Assembly: GCF_902833905.1 (NCBI RefSeq)
Contig: NZ_CADFGP010000021.1
Span: forward strand, 62,001-126,000
Direction of reading: 5' to 3'
DNA: 64,000 nucleotides
DNA from: Paraburkholderia tuberum STM678
Lineage (GTDB): Bacteria > Pseudomonadota > Gammaproteobacteria > Burkholderiales > Burkholderiaceae
The notes beneath the pieces are model-generated. The model ran no database searches. It saw nothing but the letters and a program-made list of their open reading frames with translations, and was not told the origin of the DNA. A program made the translations under genes and the position numbers. How positions within the stretch are numbered: position 1 is the first letter of the stretch; each line of letters begins with the position of its first letter. Below are positions 43,877-52,093 of the stretch, piece after piece.

Positions 43877-45012
43877 CCCCACCCTCGCTGCTGGCGGCGC
43901 TCGCGCCGCGCCGTATCGCCGTATTTCGCGCGCTGCAGCTCGGCGACATGCTGTGCGCGGTGCCCGCCTTGCGCGCACTGCGCGCGGCCGCGCCGGATGC
44001 GCATATCGCGCTGATCGGACTGCCGTGGGCACGCGCGTTCGTCGAGCGCTACGCGGCGCTCGTCGACGAGCTGATCGTGTTTCCGGGCGCGGTCGGTTTT
44101 CCCGAGCAGCCCGAAACGAACGATGGCTTGCCCGCGTTCTTTGCGCGGATGCGCGAGCGGCGTTTCGATCTGGCGATCCAGCTGCACGGCAGCGGCGGCA
44201 TCGCCAACGATCTGCTGCATCAACTCGGCGCATGTGCCGACGCAGGCTTCGTGCAGCCCGACGAGGTACCGCGCGAGGGTTGCTTCATCGATTGGCCCGA
44301 TGCGCTGCCGGAGCCCGAGCGCTATCTCGCGCTGATGAGCGCGCTCGGCGCGCCGGCGCACGACCGGCGTCTGACGTTCCCGCTCACCGAGCTCGACCTC
44401 GACGAGTACACCGCGCTGCGCACGTATCACGGCATCGAAGACGAGCGGCTCGTGCTGGTTCACCCCGGTTCGCAATTGCCGTCGCGCCGCTGGGCCGCCG
44501 AGCGCTTCGCGGCCGTCGCCGACCACCTCGCCGCCGACGGCTGGCAGATCGCGATCACCGGCGCGGCCGCCGAAGCGCCGCTGACCTGCGCGGTGCTCGG
44601 CGCGATGAGCGCGCCCGCGCTGCATCTGGCGGGTGCGACGTCGCTCGGCGGACTCGCCGCGCTGGTCGCGCATGCGCGGCTCGTGGTCTGCAACGACACC
44701 GGCATCTCGCACATCGCCGCGGCGATGGCGAGCGCGTCGGTCGTGATCGCATGCGGCAGCGACACGCGGCGCTGGGCGCCGCTCGATCATGCGCGGCATC
44801 GCGTGCTGGCCGACTATCCGCCGTGCCGGCCGTGCATGTTCCGCGACTGCCCGTATGGTCATCCGTGCGCGCTGAACGTGCAGGTCGAACAGGTGGTCGA
44901 GACCGCCCGCGAGCAGCTTGCGCGCGCGCCCGGCGCGCAACCAGGCGCGCCGGGCAGCCTGCATGAGGGAACCGTTTCGCTGTCTTTCGAGGATCTGCAC
45001 CATGTTGCGTAA
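43873..45012 (+). CDS. Second GT9-family (heptosyltransferase-like) glycosyltransferase
   Basis: 379 residues. RIAVFRALQLGDMLCAVPAL opens the domain. VLVHPGSQLPSRRWAAERF and VVCNDTGISHIAAAMASASV give the donor-side signature. CRPCMFRDCPYGHPC near the end is a conserved Cys-rich patch of this GT9 subgroup. ATG 43873 overlaps the previous stop. Two GT9 genes in one operon suggest two related sugar additions. Confidence 0.88.
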   Translation: MTPPSLLAALAPRRIAVFRALQLGDMLCAVPALRALRAAAPDAHIALIGLPWARAFVERYAALVDELIVFPGAVGFPEQPETNDGLPAFFARMRERRFDLAIQLHGSGGIANDLLHQLGACADAGFVQPDEVPREGCFIDWPDALPEPERYLALMSALGAPAHDRRLTFPLTELDLDEYTALRTYHGIEDERLVLVHPGSQLPSRRWAAERFAAVADHLAADGWQIAITGAAAEAPLTCAVLGAMSAPALHLAGATSLGGLAALVAHARLVVCNDTGISHIAAAMASASVVIACGSDTRRWAPLDHARHRVLADYPPCRPCMFRDCPYGHPCALNVQVEQVVETAREQLARAPGAQPGAPGSLHEGTVSLSFEDLHHVA

Positions 45013-45958
45013 TTGCCGCCGGCTGCGCGTGCTGACCTGGCACGTGCACGGCAACTACATGTATTACCTGAGCCAGACGCCACACGATTTCTATCTGGTG
45101 ACGAAACCCGGTCATCCGCCCGGCTATGCCGGCAAGGTCGGCGTATTGCCGTGGGGCGACAACGTGCACGAGATCGCAATCGAGGACGTGCCCAACCACG
45201 AGTTCGACGTGGTGCTGTACCAGCATCGCACCCACTGGGACCATGACCGCGAGCACGTGCTGAGCGCCGCGCAGCAACGTCTGCCACGCGTCTATGTCGA
45301 GCACGACCCGCCGCAGGAAAACCCGTTCGAGCAATGGCATTGGGTCGACGATCCCGGCACGCTGCTGGTCCACGTCACGCACTTCAACCGGCTGATGTGG
45401 GACAGCGGTGTCACGCCGACGCGCGTGATCGAACATGGCGTCGTGGTGCCCGACGGCGTGCGCTACAGCGGCGAACTGCAGCGCGGCATCGTGGTCGTCA
45501 ATCATCTCGCGCAGCGCGGCCGGCGGCTCGGCGCGGATGTCTTCAGCGAAACGCGCACGCGCGTGCCGCTCGATCTCGTCGGGATGGACGCACAGCGGCT
45601 AGACGGCATCGGTGAAATCGGCAACCTCGATCTGGCCGCGTTCAGCGCGCGCTACCGCTTCTTTTTCAATCCGATCCGCTGGACCAGCCTCGGCCTCGCG
45701 ATCGTCGAGGCGATGACGATCGGCATGCCGATCGTCGGTCTCGCGACGGCCGAGCTCGCCACCGTGATCCGCAACGGCGAAAACGGCTTCGTGCATACCG
45801 ACGTCGACGCGCTCGTCGACGCCATGCTCGGGCTGCTGCGCGATCCCGGCGAAGCGCGGCGGCTCGGCGACGGCGCGCGGCGCACGGCGCTCGAACGCTT
45901 TCATATCGACCGTTTCGCGCAGGACTGGCACGACGCGCTGCTGCACGTCACGGCGTGA
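45002..45958 (+). CDS. Glycosyltransferase (GT4-like, divergent)
   Basis: 318 residues. The C-terminal half keeps a GT-B donor stretch, NPIRWTSLGLAIVEAMTIGM and then PIVGLATAELATVI, and a nucleotide loop ENGFVHTD. The N-terminal half (LRVLTWHVHGNYMYYL) is unlike standard GT4 proteins. ATG 45002 lies inside the previous gene by 11 bp, with GAGG about 9 nt upstream. Specificity is unknown. Confidence 0.82.
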   Translation: MLRNCRRLRVLTWHVHGNYMYYLSQTPHDFYLVTKPGHPPGYAGKVGVLPWGDNVHEIAIEDVPNHEFDVVLYQHRTHWDHDREHVLSAAQQRLPRVYVEHDPPQENPFEQWHWVDDPGTLLVHVTHFNRLMWDSGVTPTRVIEHGVVVPDGVRYSGELQRGIVVVNHLAQRGRRLGADVFSETRTRVPLDLVGMDAQRLDGIGEIGNLDLAAFSARYRFFFNPIRWTSLGLAIVEAMTIGMPIVGLATAELATVIRNGENGFVHTDVDALVDAMLGLLRDPGEARRLGDGARRTALERFHIDRFAQDWHDALLHVTA

Positions 45959-46009
45959 TGCCACGCTGATTTTCAACGTTCATGCGGTCCAACCACAGGA
46001 TCACGCACC

Positions 46010-47026
46010 ATGAAAGAACTCACCCGCAAGCGCATTCTGGTCACCGGCGGCGCCGGCTTTCTCGGCTCGCACCTGTGCGAACGGCTCGTCGCGCAGGGAC
46101 ACGACGTGCTATGCGTCGACAACTTCTATACCGGTACGAAGGACAACATCGCGCATCTACTCGACTGCGCGAACTTCGAACTGATGCGTCACGACGTGAC
46201 GTTCCCGTTGTATGTGGAAGTCGATGAAATTTATAACCTCGCGTGCCCCGCGTCACCGATCCACTACCAGCACGATCCGGTGCAGACTACGAAGACCAGC
46301 GTGCACGGCGCGATCAATATGCTCGGGCTCGCCAAACGCGTGAAAGCGCGGATTTTCCAGGCGTCGACGAGCGAGGTGTATGGCGACGCGCTCGTCCATC
46401 CGCAGAAAGAAGACTACTGGGGCCACGTGAATCCCATCGGTCCGCGCTCGTGCTACGACGAAGGCAAGCGCTGCGCGGAAACGCTGTTCATGGACTATCG
46501 CCGTCAGCATGGTCTGTCGATCCGCATCGCGCGCATCTTCAACACCTACGGCCCGCGCGTGCATCCGGCCGACGGCCGGGTGGTGTCGAACTTCATGATG
46601 CAGGCGTTGCGCGGCGAGCCGCTGACCGTCTATGGCGACGGCTCGCAGACGCGTTCGTTCTGCTATGTCGACGACATGATCGACGCCTTCATCCTGCTGA
46701 TGAACAGCGCCGACGATCCAGGCGGCCCGGTCAACCTGGGCAATCCGCACGAAGTGTCGATGCGCGAGATCGCGCAGCGCATCGTCGCGGTGACCGGCTC
46801 CGCGTCGCCGCTCGAATCACGGCCGCTGCCGGCCGACGATCCGTGGCATCGACAGCCGGACATCTCGTTGGCGACAAAACTGCTCGGCTGGCAGCCGGGC
46901 ACGTCGCTTGACGAAGGGCTGCCGCGCACCGCGCGTTATTTCCGCGCGCGCATCGAGGCGAGTCAGCACACGCCGCCGTCTGCGGGCATGGACGGCGCCG
47001 GAGTCACGTCCGCTCGCCGTCATTGA
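46010..47026 (+). CDS. UDP-glucuronate decarboxylase (UDP-xylose synthase type)
   Basis: 338 residues, extended SDR. RILVTGGAGFLGSHLCERL is the NAD motif, ASTSEVYGD holds the catalytic Ser/Thr, and SCYDEGKRCAETL is the YxxxK motif in the exact form of UXS enzymes. IFNTYGPRVHP and PDISLATKLLGWQP complete the family pattern. It converts UDP-glucuronate to UDP-xylose, giving the operon a pentose donor. It is the last gene of the operon, 51 bp after the glycosyltransferase. Confidence 0.9.
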   Translation: MKELTRKRILVTGGAGFLGSHLCERLVAQGHDVLCVDNFYTGTKDNIAHLLDCANFELMRHDVTFPLYVEVDEIYNLACPASPIHYQHDPVQTTKTSVHGAINMLGLAKRVKARIFQASTSEVYGDALVHPQKEDYWGHVNPIGPRSCYDEGKRCAETLFMDYRRQHGLSIRIARIFNTYGPRVHPADGRVVSNFMMQALRGEPLTVYGDGSQTRSFCYVDDMIDAFILLMNSADDPGGPVNLGNPHEVSMREIAQRIVAVTGSASPLESRPLPADDPWHRQPDISLATKLLGWQPGTSLDEGLPRTARYFRARIEASQHTPPSAGMDGAGVTSARRH

Positions 47027-47233
47027 GCCAGCGGCGCAGCGCTGCCGACGTCGCGGCGCCGTTCTTCACGCGATCACGGCGGCCCCTTGGACATCGGCTT
47101 CTCCTTCATCGAGGTGCCGACGACCGAGCAAGGCATCTACCCTTCAACGCATTTCGTTTCCGACGCTTGCGTAAGCAGGCGTGGCGCGCCCCATACCGTT
47201 GAAAGCGGGCGGCCTTGCAAATCTCGTGACGCG

Positions 47234-47909
47234 ATCGGGTAGGAGGCGGGGTTGCCCCCGCCGTCCTCCCACAACACCGGACGTACGGATCACGTATCCG
47301 GCGTTTCCTGACGACTGGATTGCTCCAGCGAGCTTCGTTTCGTTCGTCGTGTCGCCTGCCGTTCAATGGACACCCCAACCTCTCTCAGGCTTCCGGCCGT
47401 CAAGTTTGATCGCAGGCTCCCGGCTGTGCCGAGACTTGTGCCCAAACGCTCAGAGAGCACGCGTGACTATCCACTCTCGTCAGGTTCGGCCCTTCACTGC
47501 TCCGGTTCCGAGCCGCTACTATGGCCTCTGCTGACTCCCGCCAGCCCATCCCGGCACCTTGCGATGCCAGTAGCACAAGGCAGACTGACGGGGCTCCCAG
47601 GGTAATGCGCGCGACCTTCCTGCTTATGCCTGTCGGATCTACGTCGTGGCGTTCCGTGCAAGTATTGGGCTTTACAGATCTTGGACTGCTCACCCCGCCA
47701 CACCGCCTGATATCCGCTTCCTGTTCGTCAGGCCAGCATTTTGCCTGCGGCTTCCTTCAGATTCCGCCTTACGACGGACACCCTTGCCGTTCAGCTAGCA
47801 CTTCCCCTTGCCGGGTGTGCAGAGGACTTTCACCCCCAAGTCATCCGGCTCGCCACCACAGCGGGTCGGACAGCGCCAGTCACGGCGCTACGCGCCATGC
47901 CTGGCGCAC
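47234..47909 (-). mobile_element. Group II intron without reverse transcriptase
   Basis: Read on the minus strand, the element begins GTGCGCC at 47909 and ends CTACCCGAT at 47234, matching group II intron boundaries (GUGYG start, AY end). Near the 3' end is a domain V-like hairpin (CCGGATACG / CGTACGTCCGG), followed by a domain VI-like hairpin (GGAGG...CCTCC). The 5' part carries GGTGAAAGTCCTCTGC and AAGTGCTAGC, typical of bacterial introns. At 676 nt only the ribozyme remains. No RT/maturase reading frame is present, so splicing or movement would need a protein in trans. Confidence 0.72.
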
Positions 47910-47910
47910 C

Positions 47911-47939
47911 AAAAAAAGAAGCGGCCACAAGGGCCGCTT
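47911..47939 (-). terminator. Intrinsic terminator used as intron insertion site
   Basis: On the minus strand AAGCGGCC-N5-GGCCGCTT is a perfect 8-bp stem followed by C and seven T residues. The intron starts one base after the T-run. It would terminate a minus-strand gene upstream, here the candidate at 48035-48292. Confidence 0.8.
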
Positions 47940-48034
47940 AGAGAGCAGTGCCACGGAGGCCGCTCAAAAGCCGTGCCGCGAAGGGCGAGGCGCTATGGCA
48001 TAGGGTAAAGCTCTGGCGCAGCGGTCTTGCGCAT

Positions 48035-48292
48035 TCAGGAGGAACGGATGGTCGACTCAGTGTCGGTCGCCAGCACGGTCATCGGTCCCGAGCTCAACGC
48101 GGCCGAGATAATCGCGAGGCGATCCGCAGGGCAATCGACCAGATCGACGCTCAGCGACTCGCGTCCGCCCTCGTTGTTCACGTGGGCGGACCAGCCGCAC
48201 ACTTGCGCACGATGTTCGATCAGGCTTTTCCAGACCTCGACGACTCGTAGTGATCCCGTGCTTGCAAAAACAGTCAGACGTTTTACGTTCAT
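48035..48292 (-). CDS. Small hypothetical protein
   Basis: 85 residues starting MNVKRLTVFASTGSLRVVEV, then WKSLIEHRAQ, with a plausible alpha/beta composition. The strong terminator at 47911-47939 lies downstream in the same direction, which favours this strand. The Shine-Dalgarno is weak. On the plus strand, ATG 48048 has a strong AGGAGG. A second plus frame (ending at 48250 in VVHVGGPAAHLRTMFDQAFP and a few more residues) also looks coding, so a frameshifted plus-strand gene is the competing explanation. Confidence 0.42.
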   Translation of the reverse strand: MNVKRLTVFASTGSLRVVEVWKSLIEHRAQVCGWSAHVNNEGGRESLSVDLVDCPADRLAIISAALSSGPMTVLATDTESTIRSS

Positions 48293-48390
48293 GGCTTTCA
48301 CACGGCAGCGCGCCGCGCCTCGGGTTCGGATCTCAGGCATTGATATGGTTGTTGTACGTTGAGGTTAGACGTATGAACTTTCAAAGCAAA

Positions 48391-48435
48391 GCAGATGCCC
48401 CTGACCGTAACAATTTTACGGACAGGGGCATCTGC
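48391..48435. repeat. 45-bp near-perfect hairpin
   Basis: GCAGATGCCCCTG-A-CCGTAA pairs with TTACGG-A-CAGGGGCATCTGC around a 5-nt loop. This makes 19 paired bases interrupted by one A:A mismatch. There is no T-run on either side. Function is unknown. Confidence 0.7.
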
Positions 48436-48454
48436 GCACATGTCAGTGCGGAGT

Positions 48455-48490
48455 GGCGCGTTTCACGCGATTAGTCGTGCGAAACGCGCC
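48455..48490. repeat. Second hairpin, 19 bp after the first
   Basis: GGCGCGTTTC pairs with GAAACGCGCC, and the inner bases pair further (one mismatch, one wobble) around a TTAG loop. It sits just downstream of the recombinase-like gene on the minus strand and may terminate it, although no T-run follows. Confidence 0.6.
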
Positions 48491-48553
48491 GCGCGGGCTG
48501 CACGATCAGAGATCCGGTAAGAAGGTGACGCAAACGGCTCCGGCACGCAATTT

Positions 48554-49138
48554 CTACACGGCTGGCGTGTCCGCGCGAATGCGCATCACGGTCTGACGCG
48601 ACGTGCCGAAGCGCCGCGCGACCTCGCTGACCGACTGTCCTCTGCCGAGCGATTGCAGCACGCGTTGACGCTGCTGCTCGGAAAGCGACGGTGGCCTGCC
48701 CGTGTGCTTGCCGCTCGCGCGAACGGCCGCGAGACTGTCGCGGCTGCGCAGGCTGCGGCACGCGGCGTCGAGCCGCACCAGCGCGCGCAATGCCTTCACC
48801 GCCGAGGGCTCGGGGCGCCCGGCCAGATCGGTATGGCCGACTTCGACGCAACGCAGCGCCACGCCGGCCTTCCGGCACTGCATCACGGTGGCGAGGATGT
48901 CGCGCGCGTTGCAGCCGAGCGCGGCCAGCTCAAGCACGACGAGCGTGTCGCGCGGCGCGATTCGTCGGATCAGACTCTGCAGCTCGGGGCGGTCGCGCGC
49001 CTGCGCATAGGTCGGCAGATCTTCGACCACGACCCGCGCGAGCGTGACCATGTAGCCGGCCTTGTCGAGCCGGATCAGCGCCTGCTCGTGCCGAACCGCA
49101 TCGTGCGCGCCGAACAGATAGATGTGTAGTTTTTCCAC
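48554..49138 (-). CDS. Serine-recombinase-like protein lacking the catalytic serine motif
   Basis: 194 residues. The C-terminal half is clearly resolvase-like: SGKHTGRPPSLSEQQRQRVL, then LGRGQSVSEVARRFGTSRQT is the HTH_7 DNA-binding domain. The middle keeps LVVLELAALGCNARDILATV and VALRCVEV, as in resolvase N-domains. The N-terminal start YLFGAHDAVRHEQ replaces the usual YxRVSTxxQ, so the nucleophilic Ser and its Arg partner are missing. The start is GTG. It is more likely a DNA-binding regulator or decayed enzyme than an active recombinase. Confidence 0.78.
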   Translation of the reverse strand: MEKLHIYLFGAHDAVRHEQALIRLDKAGYMVTLARVVVEDLPTYAQARDRPELQSLIRRIAPRDTLVVLELAALGCNARDILATVMQCRKAGVALRCVEVGHTDLAGRPEPSAVKALRALVRLDAACRSLRSRDSLAAVRASGKHTGRPPSLSEQQRQRVLQSLGRGQSVSEVARRFGTSRQTVMRIRADTPAV

Positions 49139-49237
49139 TTCGCCTTCGTAGTCACGATCCGCCGTTAGCGGCGCTATTACGTCGGGGGGTCCGGTTTTTC
49201 GAGCGACGACGCCTGGTCACGCCGTCACTCAGCGCGC

Positions 49238-49360
49238 TCAGGGCTGCCGCTGGCCGCCCTGATGCGTCGGAGGAGTCTGGTTCTGTTGCTGCTGTCCGCT
49301 GTCGCGGCCGGGCTGCGCCGGATTCGACGGCTGACGATTCGAATTCTTGTCCGAAGTCAT
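49238..49360 (-). CDS. 40-residue Gln/Pro/Asn-rich protein
   Basis: ATG at 49360, with TAGGAG upstream, opens MTSDKNSNRQPSNPAQPGRD. The chain continues with a GQQQQNQTPP tract to a TGA at 49238-49240. It is fully polar and likely disordered. The good ribosome binding site and clean small frame support translation. No family is recognised. Confidence 0.5.
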   Translation of the reverse strand: MTSDKNSNRQPSNPAQPGRDSGQQQQNQTPPTHQGGQRQP

Positions 49361-50094
49361 GACGCTCTCCTACGTGAGATTGCGGGTGACCGTGGCTAAC
49401 CGCGGCCATCGTAATCAAGCCGCAACCAGTGTTCCCGGTCCTGCCCGCGCCAGAGCGTTGCGGCGCGGGCATGCAAGCGCCTGGCGATGCGAGCAGCCCG
49501 GTGGAGGAATTTTCAGAGTGTATCAACCGCATTGAACGTCCAATACGGTTGGCGTCGGTATTGGCGCGATTGAACTGTCATTACGTGGGCGGTGCAGGCG
49601 GGGCAAGTGACGGCCGCGCATCGCGGAACCGCAATCGGGGACGACCGCGGAATCCGTCTGACGGCAAGGCATGTAGCGCCCTGCTCAAAGCTCGGCGCCA
49701 GAGCGGCCATGCAGATTCGAGCCGACGCGAAGAACGAGACGGCTCGCTCGCCTCTTTACTGAAGCCCGCCATGATCTTCTCCTTACCGGCCACCACGGCC
49801 GGTAGGAAAAGTGCAGGATTATGCGAACCGTTGCAACCCGGTTCGTCTCACGCGATCCCGCCATGCAAAATGGCGGTAGCGGTCTCAAACCACAACAGGC
49901 GACCGCGGCGTGAACGACGCCCCTGCCCTTCTGCCGTGTCAGACCGACTCTGGTTGAGCGGAAAGCTCGTACTGCAAGAGTCGTCGTACAGGATGAGAGA
50001 ACAACTGTCGGCTTTTCCACAGGCCAGCTGACGGGAGTAAGCGCTCAAGCGCTCGCTCCCCGTCGACAACGCGAGCGTGGTCGGCGTGCCTGGT
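49361..50094. other. 734-bp gene-poor gap
   Basis: It holds a hairpin ACCGGCC-N5-GGCCGGT at 49785-49803 directly before an AAGGAG site, and a perfect hairpin CCGCCAT-N5-ATGGCGG at 49858-49876. The only gene candidate is the weak 63-residue frame listed separately. Nothing else is recognisable. Confidence 0.4.
49581..49772 (-). CDS. Possible 63-residue basic protein
   Basis: ATG at 49772 has AAGGAG 6 nt upstream, and a stem-loop stands just before that. The product begins MAGFSKEASEPSRSSRRLES and is Arg/Pro/Ala-rich with no known domain. High-GC frames of this length arise by chance, so support rests mainly on the start signal. Confidence 0.28.
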   Translation of the reverse strand: MAGFSKEASEPSRSSRRLESAWPLWRRALSRALHALPSDGFRGRPRLRFRDARPSLAPPAPPT

Positions 50095-50655
50095 TCAGTA
50101 ACCTGGCGGAGGCGCCGTATCGTAGGCCGGCGGTGGAGGCGTCGCTTCGTCGTGCGTCCGGTACGCATCGGCGGCGCTGCGCGGCACAGGCACCCGGTGG
50201 CCATTGCCATACATGCACTGAACGTACGCCTGATCGTAGCGATGTTGAAGGCTGATGGAGGAGCTTTGCGCCATGCCGGCGCCGATCATGCTGCCGCCGA
50301 GCAGACCTGCGCCTGCGCCGACCGCTGCGCCGCGGCGGCCGTTGAACGCCGCACCGGCCGCCGCGCCGAGCGCGGTACCGACGGCCATACCGCCCAGGGC
50401 GCCCGTCGCTGTGGCCTGTTGGGTGCTCACGCCGCCGGTCTGCTGGGAAGCAAATTGCTGGCATGTCGCGTCGTCGGCGCGGAATTGATCGAAGGACTTG
50501 CCGGTGCCGGGCAGGGCCATCACTGTGGGACCCATCGGCATGCTTGCACAGCCGTCGAGCGCGATGATGCAGCTCAGGCTGACCGCGGCGGTGACTAGCG
50601 CGGATACGCCCCGTTTCGTTCGCATTGCCAGAGAAAGAGAATTCATTTTGCTCAT
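50095..50655 (-). CDS. Glycine-zipper lipoprotein
   Basis: 186 residues. The signal peptide ends at lipobox LDGC. A conserved region FDQFRADDATCQQFASQQ and then a glycine-zipper segment (GALGGMAVGTALGAAAGAAF, GAGAGLLGGSMIGAG) follow. After that comes RYDQAYVQCMYGNGHRVP and a Pro-rich tail. It is a probable outer-membrane lipoprotein whose zipper inserts in or spans the membrane. It immediately follows the gene at 50657-50989, one base apart. Confidence 0.82.
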   Translation of the reverse strand: MSKMNSLSLAMRTKRGVSALVTAAVSLSCIIALDGCASMPMGPTVMALPGTGKSFDQFRADDATCQQFASQQTGGVSTQQATATGALGGMAVGTALGAAAGAAFNGRRGAAVGAGAGLLGGSMIGAGMAQSSSISLQHRYDQAYVQCMYGNGHRVPVPRSAADAYRTHDEATPPPPAYDTAPPPGY

Positions 50656-50656
50656 G

Positions 50657-50989
50657 TCATTTCGGCCCGGTTGGCCTCACCGGCACTTCCACCCAGCCGC
50701 TCGAACACCCCTTCACGTACGGGTAATACTTTTTTGTCACCGGGCAATACCACCAGGTACCCGACGGCGGACTCGTCTGCGTTTTTTCGACGTAGACGGT
50801 GGTCGGGGTTGGCTGGACCGACTGGACGACGAGTGGGGCGGGCGCAGCGTAGACGACGGCGGGGGGCGCCATGATTATGGGGGGCGGGATGCCCACAAGG
50901 ACACCGACTCTCACATGCGCTTGCGCGGTGCTATTCAGGCATACGGCCGTAGTCGCGATCAGCGCAAGCAAAACTATCCTGGATCTCAC
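50657..50989 (-). CDS. Secreted Pro/Val-rich envelope protein
   Basis: 110 residues from a GTG start with TAGGAGA upstream. The signal peptide is cleaved after AQA. The middle is Pro/Val/Ala-rich, and the C-terminus GTWWYCPVTKKYYPYVKGC followed by GWVEV has two Cys and several aromatics. This pattern recurs in small Burkholderia envelope proteins of unknown function. It is probably co-transcribed with the glycine-zipper lipoprotein. Confidence 0.7.
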   Translation of the reverse strand: MRSRIVLLALIATTAVCLNSTAQAHVRVGVLVGIPPPIIMAPPAVVYAAPAPLVVQSVQPTPTTVYVEKTQTSPPSGTWWYCPVTKKYYPYVKGCSSGWVEVPVRPTGPK

Positions 50990-51291
50990 AAACTTTCTCC
51001 TATTCGATGAAGCGGGCCTGCCGCGACCCGGCGCAAAACGGTAAGGCCATGGCGCAAAAAACCGAACGGGTTCAACCTGGCGAATTCCGCTGCGCGACAA
51101 AAAAGGGATCTCGTTCGTGCTGGTTGAAGTGAATCCCGCGTGGCCGAACCTGGTGATTCCGGGGCCGGCCGACCCCGAATGCAGATTCCCGAGATCTACG
51201 CCTTGCGCTGAACCTCGCGTCCGGAGGGGGTACGCCGACGTCGCCATGGAAAGCCAGACAAGGCTGCGGCTTGCCCCGCCGTGATGTCCAA
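50990..51291. other. 302-bp gap
   Basis: It probably carries the promoter of the two envelope genes on the minus strand. A plus frame reading IPLRDKKGISFVLVEVNPAW is open without a start codon and is not called. Confidence 0.35.
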
Positions 51292-51606
51292 TCAACTTTC
51301 GTTGTAGATAGAACGATACGAGGCCAACTGAGCCATTGCCGGTACCCCCGAAACTGCGGAGCCCAATTTCACGCCACCGTGCCCACTGAACGCCTGCTGT
51401 TGAGCCGCCACGCTCGCCAGAGCCGCGTGGATGTTCGCCGGATAGTGTGCGTCACCGTTGGGATGGTCAGAGCCCGCTAGCTGCAGTCGGATGACTTCTT
51501 CGTGCACTAGCTCACGCGTCAGAGGACCGTTGCCCTGAGCAGAGGTGCCCGTGGGGAGAGCGATGACTGACACGACAGTGAGAACGGGCATGAACGCTTT
51601 AGCCAT
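51292..51606 (-). CDS. DUF4148-like small secreted protein
   Basis: 104 residues. The signal peptide is MAKAFMPVLTVVSVIALPTG and ends near TSA-QG. LTRELVHEEVIRLQLAG followed by HYPANIHAALA matches the DUF4148 pattern common in Burkholderia periplasmic proteins. ATG 51606 has GGAAG upstream. Its function is unknown. Confidence 0.78.
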   Translation of the reverse strand: MAKAFMPVLTVVSVIALPTGTSAQGNGPLTRELVHEEVIRLQLAGSDHPNGDAHYPANIHAALASVAAQQQAFSGHGGVKLGSAVSGVPAMAQLASYRSIYNES

Positions 51607-52093
51607 GATGAAGCTTCCAGTCTCGGGCGCCAGGAACAACAGGCGCCGGGTTAGCGAAACAACGACCAGGCAAGGTCCCTGAAGCCCATGTGCCCGTTCC
51701 GTTGAGGTCCGTCATCTTCTTATCGTTTAATTAGAAATAGCTCTCTTCAATACATTGTTTCCGTGCTTGCAACGTCGAGAGGCATCTATCCGCGCGCAGC
51801 GGTCGCGAAACGACAGGGCAGGTCAACGATTCGCGAGCCACCCAACCTCCATGTTCATGAAATGGCAACTCACAATTGCGCGCGTCGAATAACGACGCGC
51901 TGTCGTTATACTGCAACCCACATCTGACACAGCATGTGCTCGGTTTTGCGGTGGATACCGGCTCCGTTATTTACACTGATGCACTGATTGGTATAGGTCC
52001 GGCAGCAATCGACACTCACGCTCCCGGTCGCGCCACCGATGCCGTCGGCGCAAAAGCAGCCGCTATTCTTCCTTTAACCCATAGGAGTCTTTA
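51607..52093. other. 487-bp divergent gap
   Basis: It lies between a DUF4148 gene (minus) and a small secreted-protein gene (plus), so it must contain two promoters. The left third is AT-richer than the surroundings (around 51710-51760). A 72-codon plus frame from 51876 has no coding-like composition and is not called. Confidence 0.4.

Noticed and set aside
47521..48003. Several 60-160-codon plus frames across the intron
   Set aside because: They lie over the ribozyme structure. Frames like these recur because the intron sequence itself is conserved, not because they are translated.
51041..51290. Open plus frame reading IPLRDKKGISFVLVEVNPAW
   Set aside because: It has no start codon and is antisense to the promoter side of the envelope genes. 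Too short to support.
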